Assembly: GCA_020445745.1 (NCBI GenBank)
Contig: JAGRGB010000119.1
Location: 1 to 64,000, forward strand
Length of the DNA stretch: 64,000 nucleotides
Direction: 5' to 3'
Source of the DNA: Rhodocyclaceae bacterium
GTDB taxonomy: Bacteria > Pseudomonadota > Gammaproteobacteria > Burkholderiales > Rhodocyclaceae
This document shows positions 19,399-28,323 of this stretch, piece by piece. The first letter of the stretch is position 1. Each line of letters opens with the position of its first letter. Below the pieces are notes generated by a model. The model made no database searches. It was not told the DNA's origin and saw only the letters and a program-made list of their open reading frames with translations. The position numbers and the translations under genes are program-made.

Positions 19399-19404
19399 TA
19401 TAAT
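19399..19404 (+). promoter_or_regulatory. -10 element upstream of hemA
   Basis: A perfect TATAAT lies 31 bases before the hemA ATG. No good -35 hexamer is present at the right distance, so the promoter may be activator-dependent or weak. Confidence 0.5.
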
Positions 19405-19435
19405 CGGTCGGCTAAATTGGCGGCCAAACCATTCC

Positions 19436-20689
19436 ATGCAAGTGTACGCGCTCGGACTGAATCATCACTCCGCACCGCTCGAGATCCGCGAGCGCGTATC
19501 GTTTCAGCCCGAATGCCTGCCGCAGGCACTGCAGCACCTGACCTCCGAACGCGCGGTCAAGGAGGCGGCGATCCTCAGCACCTGCAATCGTACCGAACTG
19601 TACTATGCCTGCAACGATCCCCAGGCTGCGGCCGACTGGCTGGCGGATTTCCATCGCGTGAAGCTGCGCGAGATCTCGCCCTACCTGTACGCCTATCCCC
19701 AGAAGGAGGCGGTGCGCCACGTCTTCCGGGTGGCGAGCGGCCTCGATTCGATGGTTCTCGGCGAGCCGCAGATCCTCGGCCAGGTCAAGGAGGCGGCGCG
19801 CCAGGCAGAGAAGGCCGGCACGCTCGGCACGATGCTGCACAAGCTGTTCCAGCGCACCTTCGCGGTGGCCAAGGAGGTGCGTTCGACCACCGCGATCGGC
19901 GCCAACATCGTGTCGCTTGCCGCGGCTGCGGTCCATATGAGCGAGCGCATCTTCGAACGGGTCGCGGACCAGCAGGTGCTGTTCATCGGCGCCGGCGAAA
20001 TGATCGAACTGTGCGCCGCCCATTTTGCCGGCGAGCGGCCGAAGCGCATCACCGTCGTCAACCGCAGCGCCGAACGGGCGCGCGGCCTCGCCGAACGTTT
20101 CGGCGGCGACATCGCCCGGCTCGACGAGGTCGCCGATCTGCTGCACCACTACGACGTGGTGGTTTCCTGTACCGGCAGTCCGCTGCCGATCGTCGGCCTC
20201 GGCATGGTCGAGCGCGCGGTCAAGGCGCGCCGCCACCGGCCGATGGTGATGGTCGATCTGGCGGTGCCGCGCGACATCGAGCGCGAGGTTGCCGATCTCG
20301 ACGACGTCTTCCTGTACACGGTGGATGATCTCGCCCAGGTGGTCGAATCGGGTGTCGAGTCGCGCCAGGCGGCGGTGGTCGAGGCCGAAGGCATCATCGA
20401 GCGCCAGGTGGATGGCTTCCTGCACTGGATCGAATCCCGCGACGTGGTGCCGGCGATTCGCGCGCTGCGCGCCCATGCCGACGAGTTGCGGCGCGCCGAG
20501 CTGGAGCGCGCCGCCAGGCTGCTGGCGCGCGGCGAGTCGCCGGAGCAGGTGCTCGAGGCGCTCAGTCACGGTCTCACCAACAAGCTGATGCACGGCCCCA
20601 CCCAGTACCTGAGCAAGTCCGGGGGCGAGGGCGGCAGCGACGCCTGCGGACTGATCCAGAGACTGTTCAATCTCGATGGTCGCCGCTGA
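19436..20689 (+). CDS. hemA: Glutamyl-tRNA reductase
   Basis: It reduces glutamyl-tRNA(Glu) to glutamate-1-semialdehyde with NADPH, the first committed step of C5-pathway tetrapyrrole synthesis. The 417 residues match the family length. The catalytic Cys50 sits in [13 protein letters not shown]. The NADPH-binding domain shows [10 protein letters not shown] near 180, and the C-terminal dimerisation helix is complete. The chosen ATG gives [14 protein letters not shown], the standard family start. hemA-prfA-prmC is a classical gene order, and prfA begins 36 bases downstream. GluTR is usually controlled post-translationally by heme; nothing in the sequence adds to that. Confidence 0.97.
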   Translation: MQVYALGLNHHSAPLEIRERVSFQPECLPQALQHLTSERAVKEAAILSTCNRTELYYACNDPQAAADWLADFHRVKLREISPYLYAYPQKEAVRHVFRVASGLDSMVLGEPQILGQVKEAARQAEKAGTLGTMLHKLFQRTFAVAKEVRSTTAIGANIVSLAAAAVHMSERIFERVADQQVLFIGAGEMIELCAAHFAGERPKRITVVNRSAERARGLAERFGGDIARLDEVADLLHHYDVVVSCTGSPLPIVGLGMVERAVKARRHRPMVMVDLAVPRDIEREVADLDDVFLYTVDDLAQVVESGVESRQAAVVEAEGIIERQVDGFLHWIESRDVVPAIRALRAHADELRRAELERAARLLARGESPEQVLEALSHGLTNKLMHGPTQYLSKSGGEGGSDACGLIQRLFNLDGRR

Positions 20690-20725
20690 GGCCGGCATCC
20701 TGCGGCCGGCGGCGGAACTCCCCGC

Positions 20726-21808
20726 ATGAAACCGAGTATCCGCGACAAGCTGGCGCAGCTCGACCTGCGGCTGGCCGAACTCGATCGCTGGCTGGCGTCG
20801 GCCGAGGCCACCGCCGACATGGACGTCTTCCGGCGCCAGTCGCGGGAGCATGCGGAACTGCAGCCGGTCGTGACGCTGTTCGCGCGCTTCCGCCAGGCGG
20901 AGGACGACGTCGCCACGGCACGCGCGATGCTGGCCGACCCGGAACTGCGGGAGCTCGCCGAGAATGAACTCGAAAGCGGCGCCGCCCTTTGCGCGGCGCT
21001 CGAGCTGGACTTGCAGAAGGCGCTGCTGCCGAAGGACCCGGACGACGACCGCAGCCTCTTTCTGGAGATCCGTGCCGGTACCGGCGGCGACGAGGCCGCG
21101 CTGTTCGCGGCCGACCTGTTGCGGATGTATACGCGTTACGCGGAGCAGCGCCGCTGGCAGCTGGAGATCGTGTCGGCGGCCGAATCCTCCCTCGGCGGCT
21201 TCAAGGAAGTGATCGCGCGGGTCAGCGGCGGCGGGGCCTATGCCCGGCTCAAGTTCGAGTCCGGCGGTCACCGCGTGCAGCGCGTGCCGGTGACCGAAAC
21301 CCAGGGCCGGATCCACACCTCCGCGTGTACGGTCGCGGTGATGCCCGAAGCCGACGAGCTCGAGGCGGTCGAGATCAACCCGGCCGAGCTGCGGATCGAC
21401 ACCTTCCGCGCCAGCGGCGCCGGCGGGCAGCATGTCAACAAGACCGATTCGGCGGTGCGGATCACCCACCTGCCGACCGGCATCGTCGTCGAATGCCAGG
21501 ACGACCGTTCCCAGCATCGCAACCGTGCCCAGGCGATGTCGGTGCTGGCCGCCCGCATCAAGGACATCCAGACCCGTGAGCAGCAGGCGCGCGATGCCGC
21601 CACCCGCAAGAGCCTGGTCGGCAGCGGCGACCGCTCCGAGCGCATCCGCACCTACAACTATCCCCAGGGACGGGTCACCGACCACCGCATCAACCTGACC
21701 CTGTACAAGCTCGACGCGGTGATGGCCGGGGATCTCGACGAACTGACCGATGCGTTGATCGCCGAGCACCAGGCCGAGCAACTGGCGGCGCTGGGCGAGG
21801 ATGGCTGA
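20726..21808 (+). CDS. prfA: Peptide chain release factor 1
   Basis: RF1 recognises UAA and UAG stop codons and triggers peptide release on the ribosome. The 360 residues are full length. The stop-codon reading tripeptide PVT is at 188-190 and identifies RF1 rather than RF2. The universal GGQ motif is at 233-235 within [13 protein letters not shown]. Its Gln is the substrate methylated by the product of the next gene, prmC, whose start overlaps this gene by 8 bases. This overlap is typical and probably balances the two products. Confidence 0.98.
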   Translation: MKPSIRDKLAQLDLRLAELDRWLASAEATADMDVFRRQSREHAELQPVVTLFARFRQAEDDVATARAMLADPELRELAENELESGAALCAALELDLQKALLPKDPDDDRSLFLEIRAGTGGDEAALFAADLLRMYTRYAEQRRWQLEIVSAAESSLGGFKEVIARVSGGGAYARLKFESGGHRVQRVPVTETQGRIHTSACTVAVMPEADELEAVEINPAELRIDTFRASGAGGQHVNKTDSAVRITHLPTGIVVECQDDRSQHRNRAQAMSVLAARIKDIQTREQQARDAATRKSLVGSGDRSERIRTYNYPQGRVTDHRINLTLYKLDAVMAGDLDELTDALIAEHQAEQLAALGEDG

Positions 21809-22664
21809 GCCGGCGACGCTGGCCGCCGCCCTAGATTGGGCCCGTCGCCAGATCGATCCGGTCGATGCCCGGGTGCTGCTGTGCCATGTCGCCGGCGTCT
21901 CCCATGGCGCGCTGCGGGGCTTCGGCGAGCGAGCGCTGCCGGCGTCGGACCGGCAGCGTTTCGAGACCCTGGTCCGGCGCCGCGCCGATGGCGAGCCGGT
22001 GGCGTATCTGGTCGGCGTGCGGGAATTCTATTCGCGCGTCTTTCGCGTCGGCAGCGGGGTGCTGATTCCGCGACCCGAAACCGAAGGACTGGTCGCCGCC
22101 GCGCTCGACTGCGTCGCCGGGGGAGACGGGCTGCGAGCGCTCGATCTGGGCACCGGCAGCGGCGTCGTCGCGATCACGCTGGCCCTCGAGCTCGGCAGGC
22201 GTGCGGCATCCGTGATCGCGGTGGACCGCTCCACGACGGCCCTCGCTTATGCGAGCATGAACGCCGGAGCCCTCGGCGCCCGCATCGACTTCCGCCTGGG
22301 CGACTGGTATGCCGGTCTCGACGGGCAGGCCTTCGACGTGATCGTCGCCAATCCACCCTACGTCGCCGACGGCGATCCGCATCTCGCCAGCGGCGACCTG
22401 CGCTACGAGCCCGTGCAGGCGCTGGCATCGGGCGAGGACGGGCTGGACGCGATGCGGACCATCGTCGCTGGCGCCGGCGCTCACCTGTGCGAGGGTGGCG
22501 GGCTGGTCGTCGAGCACGGGCACGACCAGGCGGCCGCGGTCCGCCGGCTGATGAGTGATGCCGGACTGGCGAACGTGCGCTCGCTGTCCGATCTGGCCGG
22601 CATCGAGCGCGTGACCGTCGCCCGGCGTGCTGTTGACGCGGGCTGTCGGCGGACCGTAGACTAA
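21801..22664 (+). CDS. prmC: Release factor glutamine N5-methyltransferase
   Basis: An S-adenosylmethionine-dependent methyltransferase that modifies the Gln of the GGQ motif in RF1/RF2. The 287 residues are typical. The N-terminal helical domain contacts the release factor. The Rossmann domain shows [15 protein letters not shown] near 115-129 (SAM site), and NPPY at 184-187 is the substrate-Gln binding motif. The start overlaps prfA by 8 bases. The protein is also known as HemK because of its neighbourhood to hemA, as here. Confidence 0.97.
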   Translation: MAEPATLAAALDWARRQIDPVDARVLLCHVAGVSHGALRGFGERALPASDRQRFETLVRRRADGEPVAYLVGVREFYSRVFRVGSGVLIPRPETEGLVAAALDCVAGGDGLRALDLGTGSGVVAITLALELGRRAASVIAVDRSTTALAYASMNAGALGARIDFRLGDWYAGLDGQAFDVIVANPPYVADGDPHLASGDLRYEPVQALASGEDGLDAMRTIVAGAGAHLCEGGGLVVEHGHDQAAAVRRLMSDAGLANVRSLSDLAGIERVTVARRAVDAGCRRTVD

Positions 22665-22724
22665 ACCCGACCAATTGGCTCAAGTATTAAGTCATCGACT
22701 CCCACAGGAAACGGAAACGCGAAT

Positions 22725-23057
22725 ATGGACCCCCTCGACACGATCAAGGAACAAGTAGGCTCGAACCCCCTCGTGCTCTACATGAAGGGTAGCCCGGATA
22801 TCCCCCAGTGCGGCTTCTCGGCAACCGCGGTGCAGATTCTCAAGCTGTGCGGCATCAAGGCATACCTGTCGGTCAACGTGCTCGCCGACAACGGGATTCG
22901 CCAGGGCATCAAGGAATTCTCCGACTGGCCGACGATTCCGCAGCTCTACGTCAATGGCGAATTCATCGGTGGCTGCGACATCATGCGGGAGATGTACGAG
23001 AACGGCGAGCTGCAGCAGATGCTGGCCGATGCCGGGCTGGTCGCGGGTCAGTCCTGA
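22725..23057 (+). CDS. grxD: Monothiol glutaredoxin (Grx4 type)
   Basis: A 110-residue cytosolic iron-sulfur carrier glutaredoxin. The active site CGFS has its single catalytic Cys at residue 29, preceded by KGSPDIPQ. The cis-Pro of the thioredoxin fold lies in [19 protein letters not shown], which also binds glutathione. Grx4 proteins transfer [2Fe-2S] clusters, often with BolA. The ATG follows CAGGAAACGG. The gene lies 60 bases after prmC and may be the last gene of the hemA-prfA-prmC transcript. Confidence 0.95.
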   Translation: MDPLDTIKEQVGSNPLVLYMKGSPDIPQCGFSATAVQILKLCGIKAYLSVNVLADNGIRQGIKEFSDWPTIPQLYVNGEFIGGCDIMREMYENGELQQMLADAGLVAGQS

Positions 23058-23166
23058 GATCATACGGCCGGGTTTGTCGGAATCTTTTACGCATTGCCCG
23101 GCAAACCACTCGTCGAATCGCCGGGCGGTCTGTCAAGCTGTTGATCTGAAAGGAAGCTTTATATAT

Positions 23167-23182
23167 TGGTGTGATTCTTGCT
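23167..23182 (+). promoter_or_regulatory. Candidate sigma54 (-24/-12) promoter
   Basis: TGG...TTGCT is present with exactly ten bases between the GG and GC doublets, and nine of the twelve informative consensus positions match. An AT-rich TTTATATAT tract precedes it. The site lies about 90 bases before the exported-protein gene and would drive the HPr-rel-A type cassette. A sigma54 promoter would require an enhancer-binding activator. Confidence 0.4.
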
Positions 23183-23272
23183 CCAGAGTCTCGAACCGTG
23201 ACGTATTAGCGCTCGATCCGTTTGCCCTTTTGCTACGATTCAAGCGACGACGAGATTGCCCAGGGCTCCGAC

Positions 23273-23773
23273 ATGCCAAGTATTGATTCCGAACAGCGGT
23301 CGCGGCGCCGCCGCATCCTGAAGGCGGCGGCGAGCGCGCCTGTCGTGTTCACGCTGCCTTCAGGCGCAGCCCTTGCCGCCGGCAGCCTGACCTGCGCCGA
23401 GAAGAGCGCCAACCTGGCGGTTTCCGGTGCGGTGCCTGTTCCCGGCGTGACCCTCGCGCCCGACATCTGGATGCGTTTTTCGCTCCCCGGCTTCTCGATC
23501 AACCAGCCGGGCGGCGCGGTGCCGGGGTTCACGCTCGGCGGTCGGTGGTTCCGGGTCAATGCCGACGGCAGCGTTACCGAAGTGACACCGCGGGGTACTC
23601 CGCAGTCGAACGGGCTGACCTACTTCGCGCTGGTCGATTACGAGGCCTATTCCGTTGGTCAGCCCGAGACGGTCTACGTCTACCAGGGGGCGCCGATCGC
23701 CAGTCCGATCGCCGGCGCCTCGTGCTGGAACTCCCTGACCGGCGCGATGCTCACGGTCAACGTGATCAACTGA
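23273..23773 (+). CDS. Small exported protein with Tat-like signal, first gene of HprK-related cassette
   Basis: Not assigned to a named family. I chose the ATG at 23273 (166 residues, AGGG nine bases upstream), because it places a twin-arginine-like leader at once: SRRRRILKAAASAP at 10-23, a hydrophobic stretch, and a probable cleavage site near 35-37 (ALA). The mature part is beta-rich and has only two Cys residues, in LTCAEK near the N-terminus and ASCWNSL near the C-terminus, well placed for a disulfide. It is 19 bases ahead of the PqqD-like gene and so is a candidate substrate or product of the cassette. A start at 23222 is possible but buries the leader. Confidence 0.7.
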   Translation: MPSIDSEQRSRRRRILKAAASAPVVFTLPSGAALAAGSLTCAEKSANLAVSGAVPVPGVTLAPDIWMRFSLPGFSINQPGGAVPGFTLGGRWFRVNADGSVTEVTPRGTPQSNGLTYFALVDYEAYSVGQPETVYVYQGAPIASPIAGASCWNSLTGAMLTVNVIN

Positions 23774-23792
23774 CCGGGCTCCGGTCGTTTCC

Positions 23793-24041
23793 TTGTCTCC
23801 GCGTTTCCATATGCGCCAGCTCGGTGACGGGCTGGCGATCTTCGATCGGCTGGACTGGCAGACCCGCGTGCTGCCGCCGGCCGGCGCGGTGATCGTCGAG
23901 CTGCTGACGGAATGCGGCGAGGATGCGACCGAGCGGCAGCTGTGCGAGCGCATCGAGAGCGAACTCGACGTGTCGCCCGACACGCCGTCGATTCAGGATT
24001 TCTTGCGAGCATTGAGGGAGATAGGCATGCTCGCCCGGTGA
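23793..24041 (+). CDS. PqqD-like protein (HPr-rel-A type cassette)
   Basis: An 82-residue helical protein resembling the PqqD fold, which in other systems binds precursor peptides and presents them to modifying enzymes. The pattern L..WQTRVLPPAGAVIVELLTE, followed by an acidic helix and the C-terminal LRALREIGMLAR, fits the HPr-rel-A PqqD family as I remember it. The first usable start is TTG at 23793; an ATG at 23811 would shorten the protein by six residues, and neither has a clear ribosome binding site. The stop codon overlaps the kinase start as GTGA, so the two proteins are coupled. Confidence 0.65.
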   Translation: MSPRFHMRQLGDGLAIFDRLDWQTRVLPPAGAVIVELLTECGEDATERQLCERIESELDVSPDTPSIQDFLRALREIGMLAR

Positions 24042-24982
24042 GCGTGCTGCCCTCGTCCAATCCTGCAAGCCCCGTTCCCGTCGCCGCCGCGCTTCGTTCC
24101 GGCGGACTCTGGATCGATTACGGCGCCTGCGTCGCGCGCGTGCGCACGCCGATCGCGGCGCTGGCGGACCAACTCGGCCTGCTCTATCACGCGTATCCCC
24201 TCGCGCAACAGCGCGACTTCGCGGACTACCACGTGTCGGTGGACTACGGTCGCGGCCTGCGCCGTCACCTGAGGCCGACCTGCCGCTTCGCGATCGACGG
24301 CGTCGAGCCTTTCGAGCCGTTCCCGGTGGACAACGCGCTGCCGATGTTCGAATGGGGTGTGAACTGGTGCTTCGCCCAGCGCGGCAACCAGTTCGTGCTG
24401 CTCCACGCCGGCGTGCTGGCGCGCGCGGGCCGGGCGGTGGTGATGGCGGCGACCCCGGGCTCGGGCAAGAGCACGCTGACCGCGGCGATGATGGCGCGCG
24501 GCTTCCGCCTGCTGTCCGACGAGTTCGGCGTGCTCGATCCGGCCACCGGCGAACTGCGTGCGATGCTGAAGCCGGTCGCCTTGAAGAATCGCTCGATCGA
24601 CGTGATTCGGGAATTCTCTGCGGACGCGGTGATCGGGCCGGTGTTTCGCGGCACCCGCAAGGGCGACGTCGCCCATCTGGCACCGGATCTGGCCAGCGCC
24701 GCGACAGTCACGCAAAACGCGCGACCGGCCCTGGTGATCTTTCCGCGCTTCATCGACGGCAGCGGCCTCGAACTGAAGCCGCAACCGCCGGAACAGGCCT
24801 TTTCGCGGCTCGCCTTCAACAGCTTCAACTATGCCTTGCTCGGCCAGGTGTCGTTCGATGCGGTCGCCGACGTCGCCGCCGGGTGCCCGGCCTACGAGCT
24901 GCGCTACGGCCGCCTCGACGAGGCGATTCGTTGCATCGCCGACCTGCTCGCCGACGCTCCCGGAGAGCCTGATGTCGCCTGA
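24038..24982 (+). CDS. HprK-related kinase A
   Basis: A P-loop protein of 314 residues related to HPr kinase/phosphorylase but lacking its usual companions. The Walker A motif TPGSGKST lies near 140-147, and LLSDEFGVLD near 160-169 gives the acidic catalytic positions typical of HPr kinases. The C-terminal half shows the conserved FPRFIDGSG and NSFNYALLG. The start is GTG at 24038, overlapping the PqqD-like stop by four bases. Its substrate is unknown. In annotated HPr-rel-A systems it always travels with the PqqD-like and nucleotidyltransferase-fold partners seen here; the name comes from family similarity, not from a demonstrated reaction. Confidence 0.8.
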   Translation: MSVLPSSNPASPVPVAAALRSGGLWIDYGACVARVRTPIAALADQLGLLYHAYPLAQQRDFADYHVSVDYGRGLRRHLRPTCRFAIDGVEPFEPFPVDNALPMFEWGVNWCFAQRGNQFVLLHAGVLARAGRAVVMAATPGSGKSTLTAAMMARGFRLLSDEFGVLDPATGELRAMLKPVALKNRSIDVIREFSADAVIGPVFRGTRKGDVAHLAPDLASAATVTQNARPALVIFPRFIDGSGLELKPQPPEQAFSRLAFNSFNYALLGQVSFDAVADVAAGCPAYELRYGRLDEAIRCIADLLADAPGEPDVA

Positions 24983-26063
24983 CCTGCCGGGGCCGGCCGG
25001 CCGCCACCTGCTGCCGCTGCTGACCGACATCGGACACCTGCGGCAGATGACGCTGGCGGACTGGGACGGCACCCTGCGCGTGGCCCGCCAGGCACGCCTG
25101 CTCGGCGTCATCGCCCACCGCATCGACGCCGAGCCGGCCCTGCTCGCCGCGGTGCCCGGCGCGGTGCGGGGCCATCTGCGCTCGTCGATCAACTTCGCGG
25201 CCCACCGCCGGCAGATGGTCGACATCGAACTGGCCGACCTGGAGGCCGCGCTGCCGGCAGGCATGACCGTGGTCCTGCTCAAGGGCGCGGCGTACATCGC
25301 CCAGGGTCTCGATTTCGCCTGCGGCCGCATGCCCAACGACGTCGATCTGCTGGTCGCCCGGCGCGATCTCGACGCTGCCGAGAGGGCGCTCGCCGCCGCC
25401 GGCTGGGAGGCGGACAAGACCGACGCCTACGAACAGCGCTACTACCGCGAGTGGAGTCACGAGCTGCCGCCGATGCGCGTGCCCGGGCATGCCCTGGAGG
25501 TCGACCTGCACCACACCATCGCGCCGGTGACCAGCCGAACCCGAGCCGACGACGACCTGCTCGAGCAGGGCCTGCAGGCGCTGGCCGGCAGCCGTTTCCA
25601 CGTGCTGGCGCCGGCTGATCAAGTCATTCACGCGGTGATCCATCTGTTCCAGGATTCCGAGATGAGCGGGCGCCTGCGCGACCTGGTGGATATCGACGGC
25701 CTGATCCGGCGGCACATCCACGGCGAGGCGGACTGGCGTGCGCTGCACGAGCGTGCCCGGCGCCATCGCGCGGACGGCCTGCTGTGGTTCGCCCTCCACT
25801 ACTGTCACCGCTGGCTGGGCACGCCGCTGCCGGACAGCGGCGAGCACGGCCGACGGCCGTCTCCGCCGGCGCGGATGTTGATGGATCTGCTGATGCGCCA
25901 TGCCTGCCTGCCGCTGGTCTCCGACGCCGGCGAAGCGCCGATCCGGCGCCTGGCCCGCGGCGTCGGACAACTGCGCTACCACTGGCTGCGCATGCCGCCC
26001 GCGCTGCTGGCCAGACATCTGTGCCACAAGGGCCTGTCCCGTCTGCTGCCGCGCGGCGAATGA
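24972..26063 (+). CDS. Nucleotidyltransferase-fold family protein (HPr-rel-A partner)
   Basis: This 363-residue protein belongs to the group annotated as nucleotidyltransferase family (NTP_transf_5 type). The region LLKGAAYIAQG near 100 followed by MPNDVDLLVARRDL near 120 has the acidic pair of the catalytic site and the usual spacing. Helical regions follow, with a conserved HAVIHLFQDSE near 218-228. The ATG has GGAGAG four bases before it and overlaps the kinase gene by 11 bases, which supports a single translation unit. The transferred group and acceptor are unknown. The gene ends 16 bases from the convergent fructosamine kinase gene. Confidence 0.75.
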   Translation: MSPDLPGPAGRHLLPLLTDIGHLRQMTLADWDGTLRVARQARLLGVIAHRIDAEPALLAAVPGAVRGHLRSSINFAAHRRQMVDIELADLEAALPAGMTVVLLKGAAYIAQGLDFACGRMPNDVDLLVARRDLDAAERALAAAGWEADKTDAYEQRYYREWSHELPPMRVPGHALEVDLHHTIAPVTSRTRADDDLLEQGLQALAGSRFHVLAPADQVIHAVIHLFQDSEMSGRLRDLVDIDGLIRRHIHGEADWRALHERARRHRADGLLWFALHYCHRWLGTPLPDSGEHGRRPSPPARMLMDLLMRHACLPLVSDAGEAPIRRLARGVGQLRYHWLRMPPALLARHLCHKGLSRLLPRGE

Positions 26064-26079
26064 ACTGCCGCGGCGTGGT

Positions 26080-26976
26080 TCAGCGCCCCAGCGCCTGACG
26101 CAACTGGCTCGCCATGCGGCAGGCCTGCGACAGGTAGCCGCGCCCGAACAGGTTCAGGTGGTTGAGGATGTGGTACAGGTTGTAGAGCTGCTTGCGGGTC
26201 TCGTAGTCGACCGACAACGGCATCAGGCGGCGATAGCTGGCGTAGAAGCCGTAGGGCAGGCCGCCGAATAGTTCGCTCATCGCGATGTCGGCCTCGCGGT
26301 CGCCGTAATAGCAGGCCGGGTCGAAGATCACCGGCGTGCCGTCGGCCAGCGCTCCGATGTTGCCGTGCCACAGGTCACCGTGCAGCAGGCTGGGGCGCGG
26401 ACGTTGGTCGAGGAACAGCGCCGCCAGCCGTTCGACCACGCGCCGGCCGTCCTTCTGCAGCTCGCCGCCATGGCCGTTGGCGGCCGCCCGTTCGAATTGG
26501 GGCTGCAGGCGCTGGTGGGCAAAGAAATGGGACCAGTTGTCGCTCGCCGGATTGGCCTGCGGGGTGGCGCCGATGAAGTTGTCGCGATGCCAGCCGAAGT
26601 GCTCGCCCTCCGACCGGTGCATCGCCGCCAGTGCCTCCGCGGCACGTCCGGCGGTGGCGTCGTCGGCGATCGGCTGCAGATCCAGCCATTCGAGGATCAG
26701 CCACGCGACGCCACCGGCTTCGCCACGGGCGAGCACGGCCGGCGTGCGGATCGCGCCGGTGGCGGCGATCGCGGCGAGGCCGTCGGCCTCGGCGTCGAGG
26801 CGGGCGGCCTGTGCCGACGCCATGAACTTGCCGAACAGCGGCCGGTCGCTGCCGTCCACCGGGCCGCTGCCGGCCGCCGGCGGGCGGTAGCCTTCGGCCA
26901 GTCGGAATTCGTTGCCGATGGCGTCGCGGATCGATTGTTCGAGCGCGCCGGCGAGCAATTCGGGGCGGGGTGTCAC
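26080..26976 (-). CDS. Fructosamine kinase family protein
   Basis: An aminoglycoside-phosphotransferase-fold kinase that phosphorylates sugars attached to amines, initiating deglycation of proteins. The 298 residues match the family. The catalytic loop HGDLWHGN is at 199-206 and the metal-binding DPACYYGDRE at 219-228. The C-terminal helix LYHILNHLNLFG is also characteristic. The GTG start overlaps the stop of the upstream Ser/Thr kinase gene as GTGA, so the two kinases are made together. A link between the two is unexplored. Confidence 0.88.
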   Translation of the reverse strand: MTPRPELLAGALEQSIRDAIGNEFRLAEGYRPPAAGSGPVDGSDRPLFGKFMASAQAARLDAEADGLAAIAATGAIRTPAVLARGEAGGVAWLILEWLDLQPIADDATAGRAAEALAAMHRSEGEHFGWHRDNFIGATPQANPASDNWSHFFAHQRLQPQFERAAANGHGGELQKDGRRVVERLAALFLDQRPRPSLLHGDLWHGNIGALADGTPVIFDPACYYGDREADIAMSELFGGLPYGFYASYRRLMPLSVDYETRKQLYNLYHILNHLNLFGRGYLSQACRMASQLRQALGR

Positions 26977-28253
26977 AGGTTCGCAATCCTCGAGTTGGCG
27001 AGTGCCAGCCGGGTCGCAAGCACTTCCAGGAAGGCCTTGTAGAAATGCATCCGGCAGGCCTCGGTGGCGCGGCCGAGGGCGTGGCCGCGGATCGTCAGCA
27101 ATTCCAGTCGCGTGCTCGCCAGCACGTCGGCGCCGCGGGTGCCGCTGCCCGCCGAGAACAGCGCCATCTCGCCGAAGCACTCGCCGGCGGTCAGGATGCC
27201 CAGCAGCTTTGCGCCCTTCTGGACGCGGGCCTCGCCCGACGCCACGAAGCAGAACGAGTCGCCCGGTTCGCCTTCGCGCATCAGGTAGGTGTCCGCGTAC
27301 ACGGTGGACCACTGGGCGATGCGCAGCACTTCCCACAATTCGACGTCGCTGAATTCCCGGAAGAAGGCCATGCCGCGCAGCAGCTCGAAGCGCTCCGGCA
27401 CCGGCAGCCCGTCGTTGGACTGCACCGTCGGGCGGTTGCGGAATGCCTGTGCCAGATCATGGGAGAACTCGGTCCATGTCCGGTAGCGATGCTCGAGTTC
27501 CTTGCGCGTCGCGCGCGCCACGATGCTGTCGAGATGGGCCGGAATCTGGGGATTGAAATGGGAGGGGGGAGGAGCTTCCTCGTTGGCGATGCGATAGAGC
27601 AGGCTGTAGTTGTTGACCGATTCGAACGGCAGGCGGCCCGACAGCAGCTGGTACATCACGACACCGAGGGAGTAGATGTCGGTCTGGTGGTTTAGCGGCA
27701 CCTCGCGGATCTGCTGGGGCGACATGTAGGCCGGCGAGCCGACGCCCGACACCTGGGTCGCGTCGCTGGACTGGAGCACCGCCGATCCGAAGTCGGAGAG
27801 CTTGATGTCCTGGCGGCCGGGGGACACCATCAGGATGTTGGCGGGCTTGATGTCGCGATGGGTGATGCCCTGGTGGTAGGCGTAGTCCAGCGCCCGGCTG
27901 CACTTGAACACGATCTCGATGACCCGCTCCTCCGGCAGCAGGGCGTCGGCATGGGTGAAGGGCTCGAGCGTTCCGCCGGGCACGTACTCCATCACCACGT
28001 AGGCTTCGCGCTCGGTGATCACGGCATCGTAGATGCGCGCGATGTGCGGGTGGTTGAGACGGCCGGCGAGGGCGGCCTCGCTGCGCAGGAGCTGCCGGTA
28101 GAGCCGACCCTGCCGGGGATCGCAGAGGATGTCCGGGTCGATGTACTTGATCGCCACGTCGCGGTCGGCAAACGGGTCGTGCGCCAGGAACACGGTGGCC
28201 GTGGTTCCCGCGCCGACCCGCTCGCGGATCTCGTACTTGCCGATGCGTTCCAT
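26973..28253 (-). CDS. Ser/Thr protein kinase with cyclic-nucleotide-binding-type domain
   Basis: A soluble 426-residue eukaryotic-type kinase fused to a C-terminal regulatory domain. The kinase part (1-275) has a glycine-rich loop at 13-21, Lys36, the catalytic loop HRDIKPAN at 132-139 and DFG at 154-156, all intact, so it should be active. The C-terminal part (about 295-426) shows LMREGEPGDSFCFVASGEARV and GECFGEMALFS, typical of cyclic-nucleotide-binding folds. Whether it binds cAMP, cGMP or another ligand cannot be told. Kinase with a cNMP domain in one chain is uncommon. The gene overlaps the fructosamine kinase start by four bases. Confidence 0.92.
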   Translation of the reverse strand: MERIGKYEIRERVGAGTTATVFLAHDPFADRDVAIKYIDPDILCDPRQGRLYRQLLRSEAALAGRLNHPHIARIYDAVITEREAYVVMEYVPGGTLEPFTHADALLPEERVIEIVFKCSRALDYAYHQGITHRDIKPANILMVSPGRQDIKLSDFGSAVLQSSDATQVSGVGSPAYMSPQQIREVPLNHQTDIYSLGVVMYQLLSGRLPFESVNNYSLLYRIANEEAPPPSHFNPQIPAHLDSIVARATRKELEHRYRTWTEFSHDLAQAFRNRPTVQSNDGLPVPERFELLRGMAFFREFSDVELWEVLRIAQWSTVYADTYLMREGEPGDSFCFVASGEARVQKGAKLLGILTAGECFGEMALFSAGSGTRGADVLASTRLELLTIRGHALGRATEACRMHFYKAFLEVLATRLALANSRIANL

Positions 28254-28323
28254 CCCGGGGCAGCCTCGCGATGCGTTCCGAAAGGCGTGCTGGCCTTACC
28301 GCCTGCTGGAACCTGTCTTCAGG

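Larger units (their letters stand above)
19136..19435. other. Intergenic region between five-gene locus and hemA
   Basis: Three hundred bases of GC-rich sequence without a supported gene. It contains a strong hairpin near its left end and the hemA -10 box near its right end. Nothing else was seen. Confidence 0.5.
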
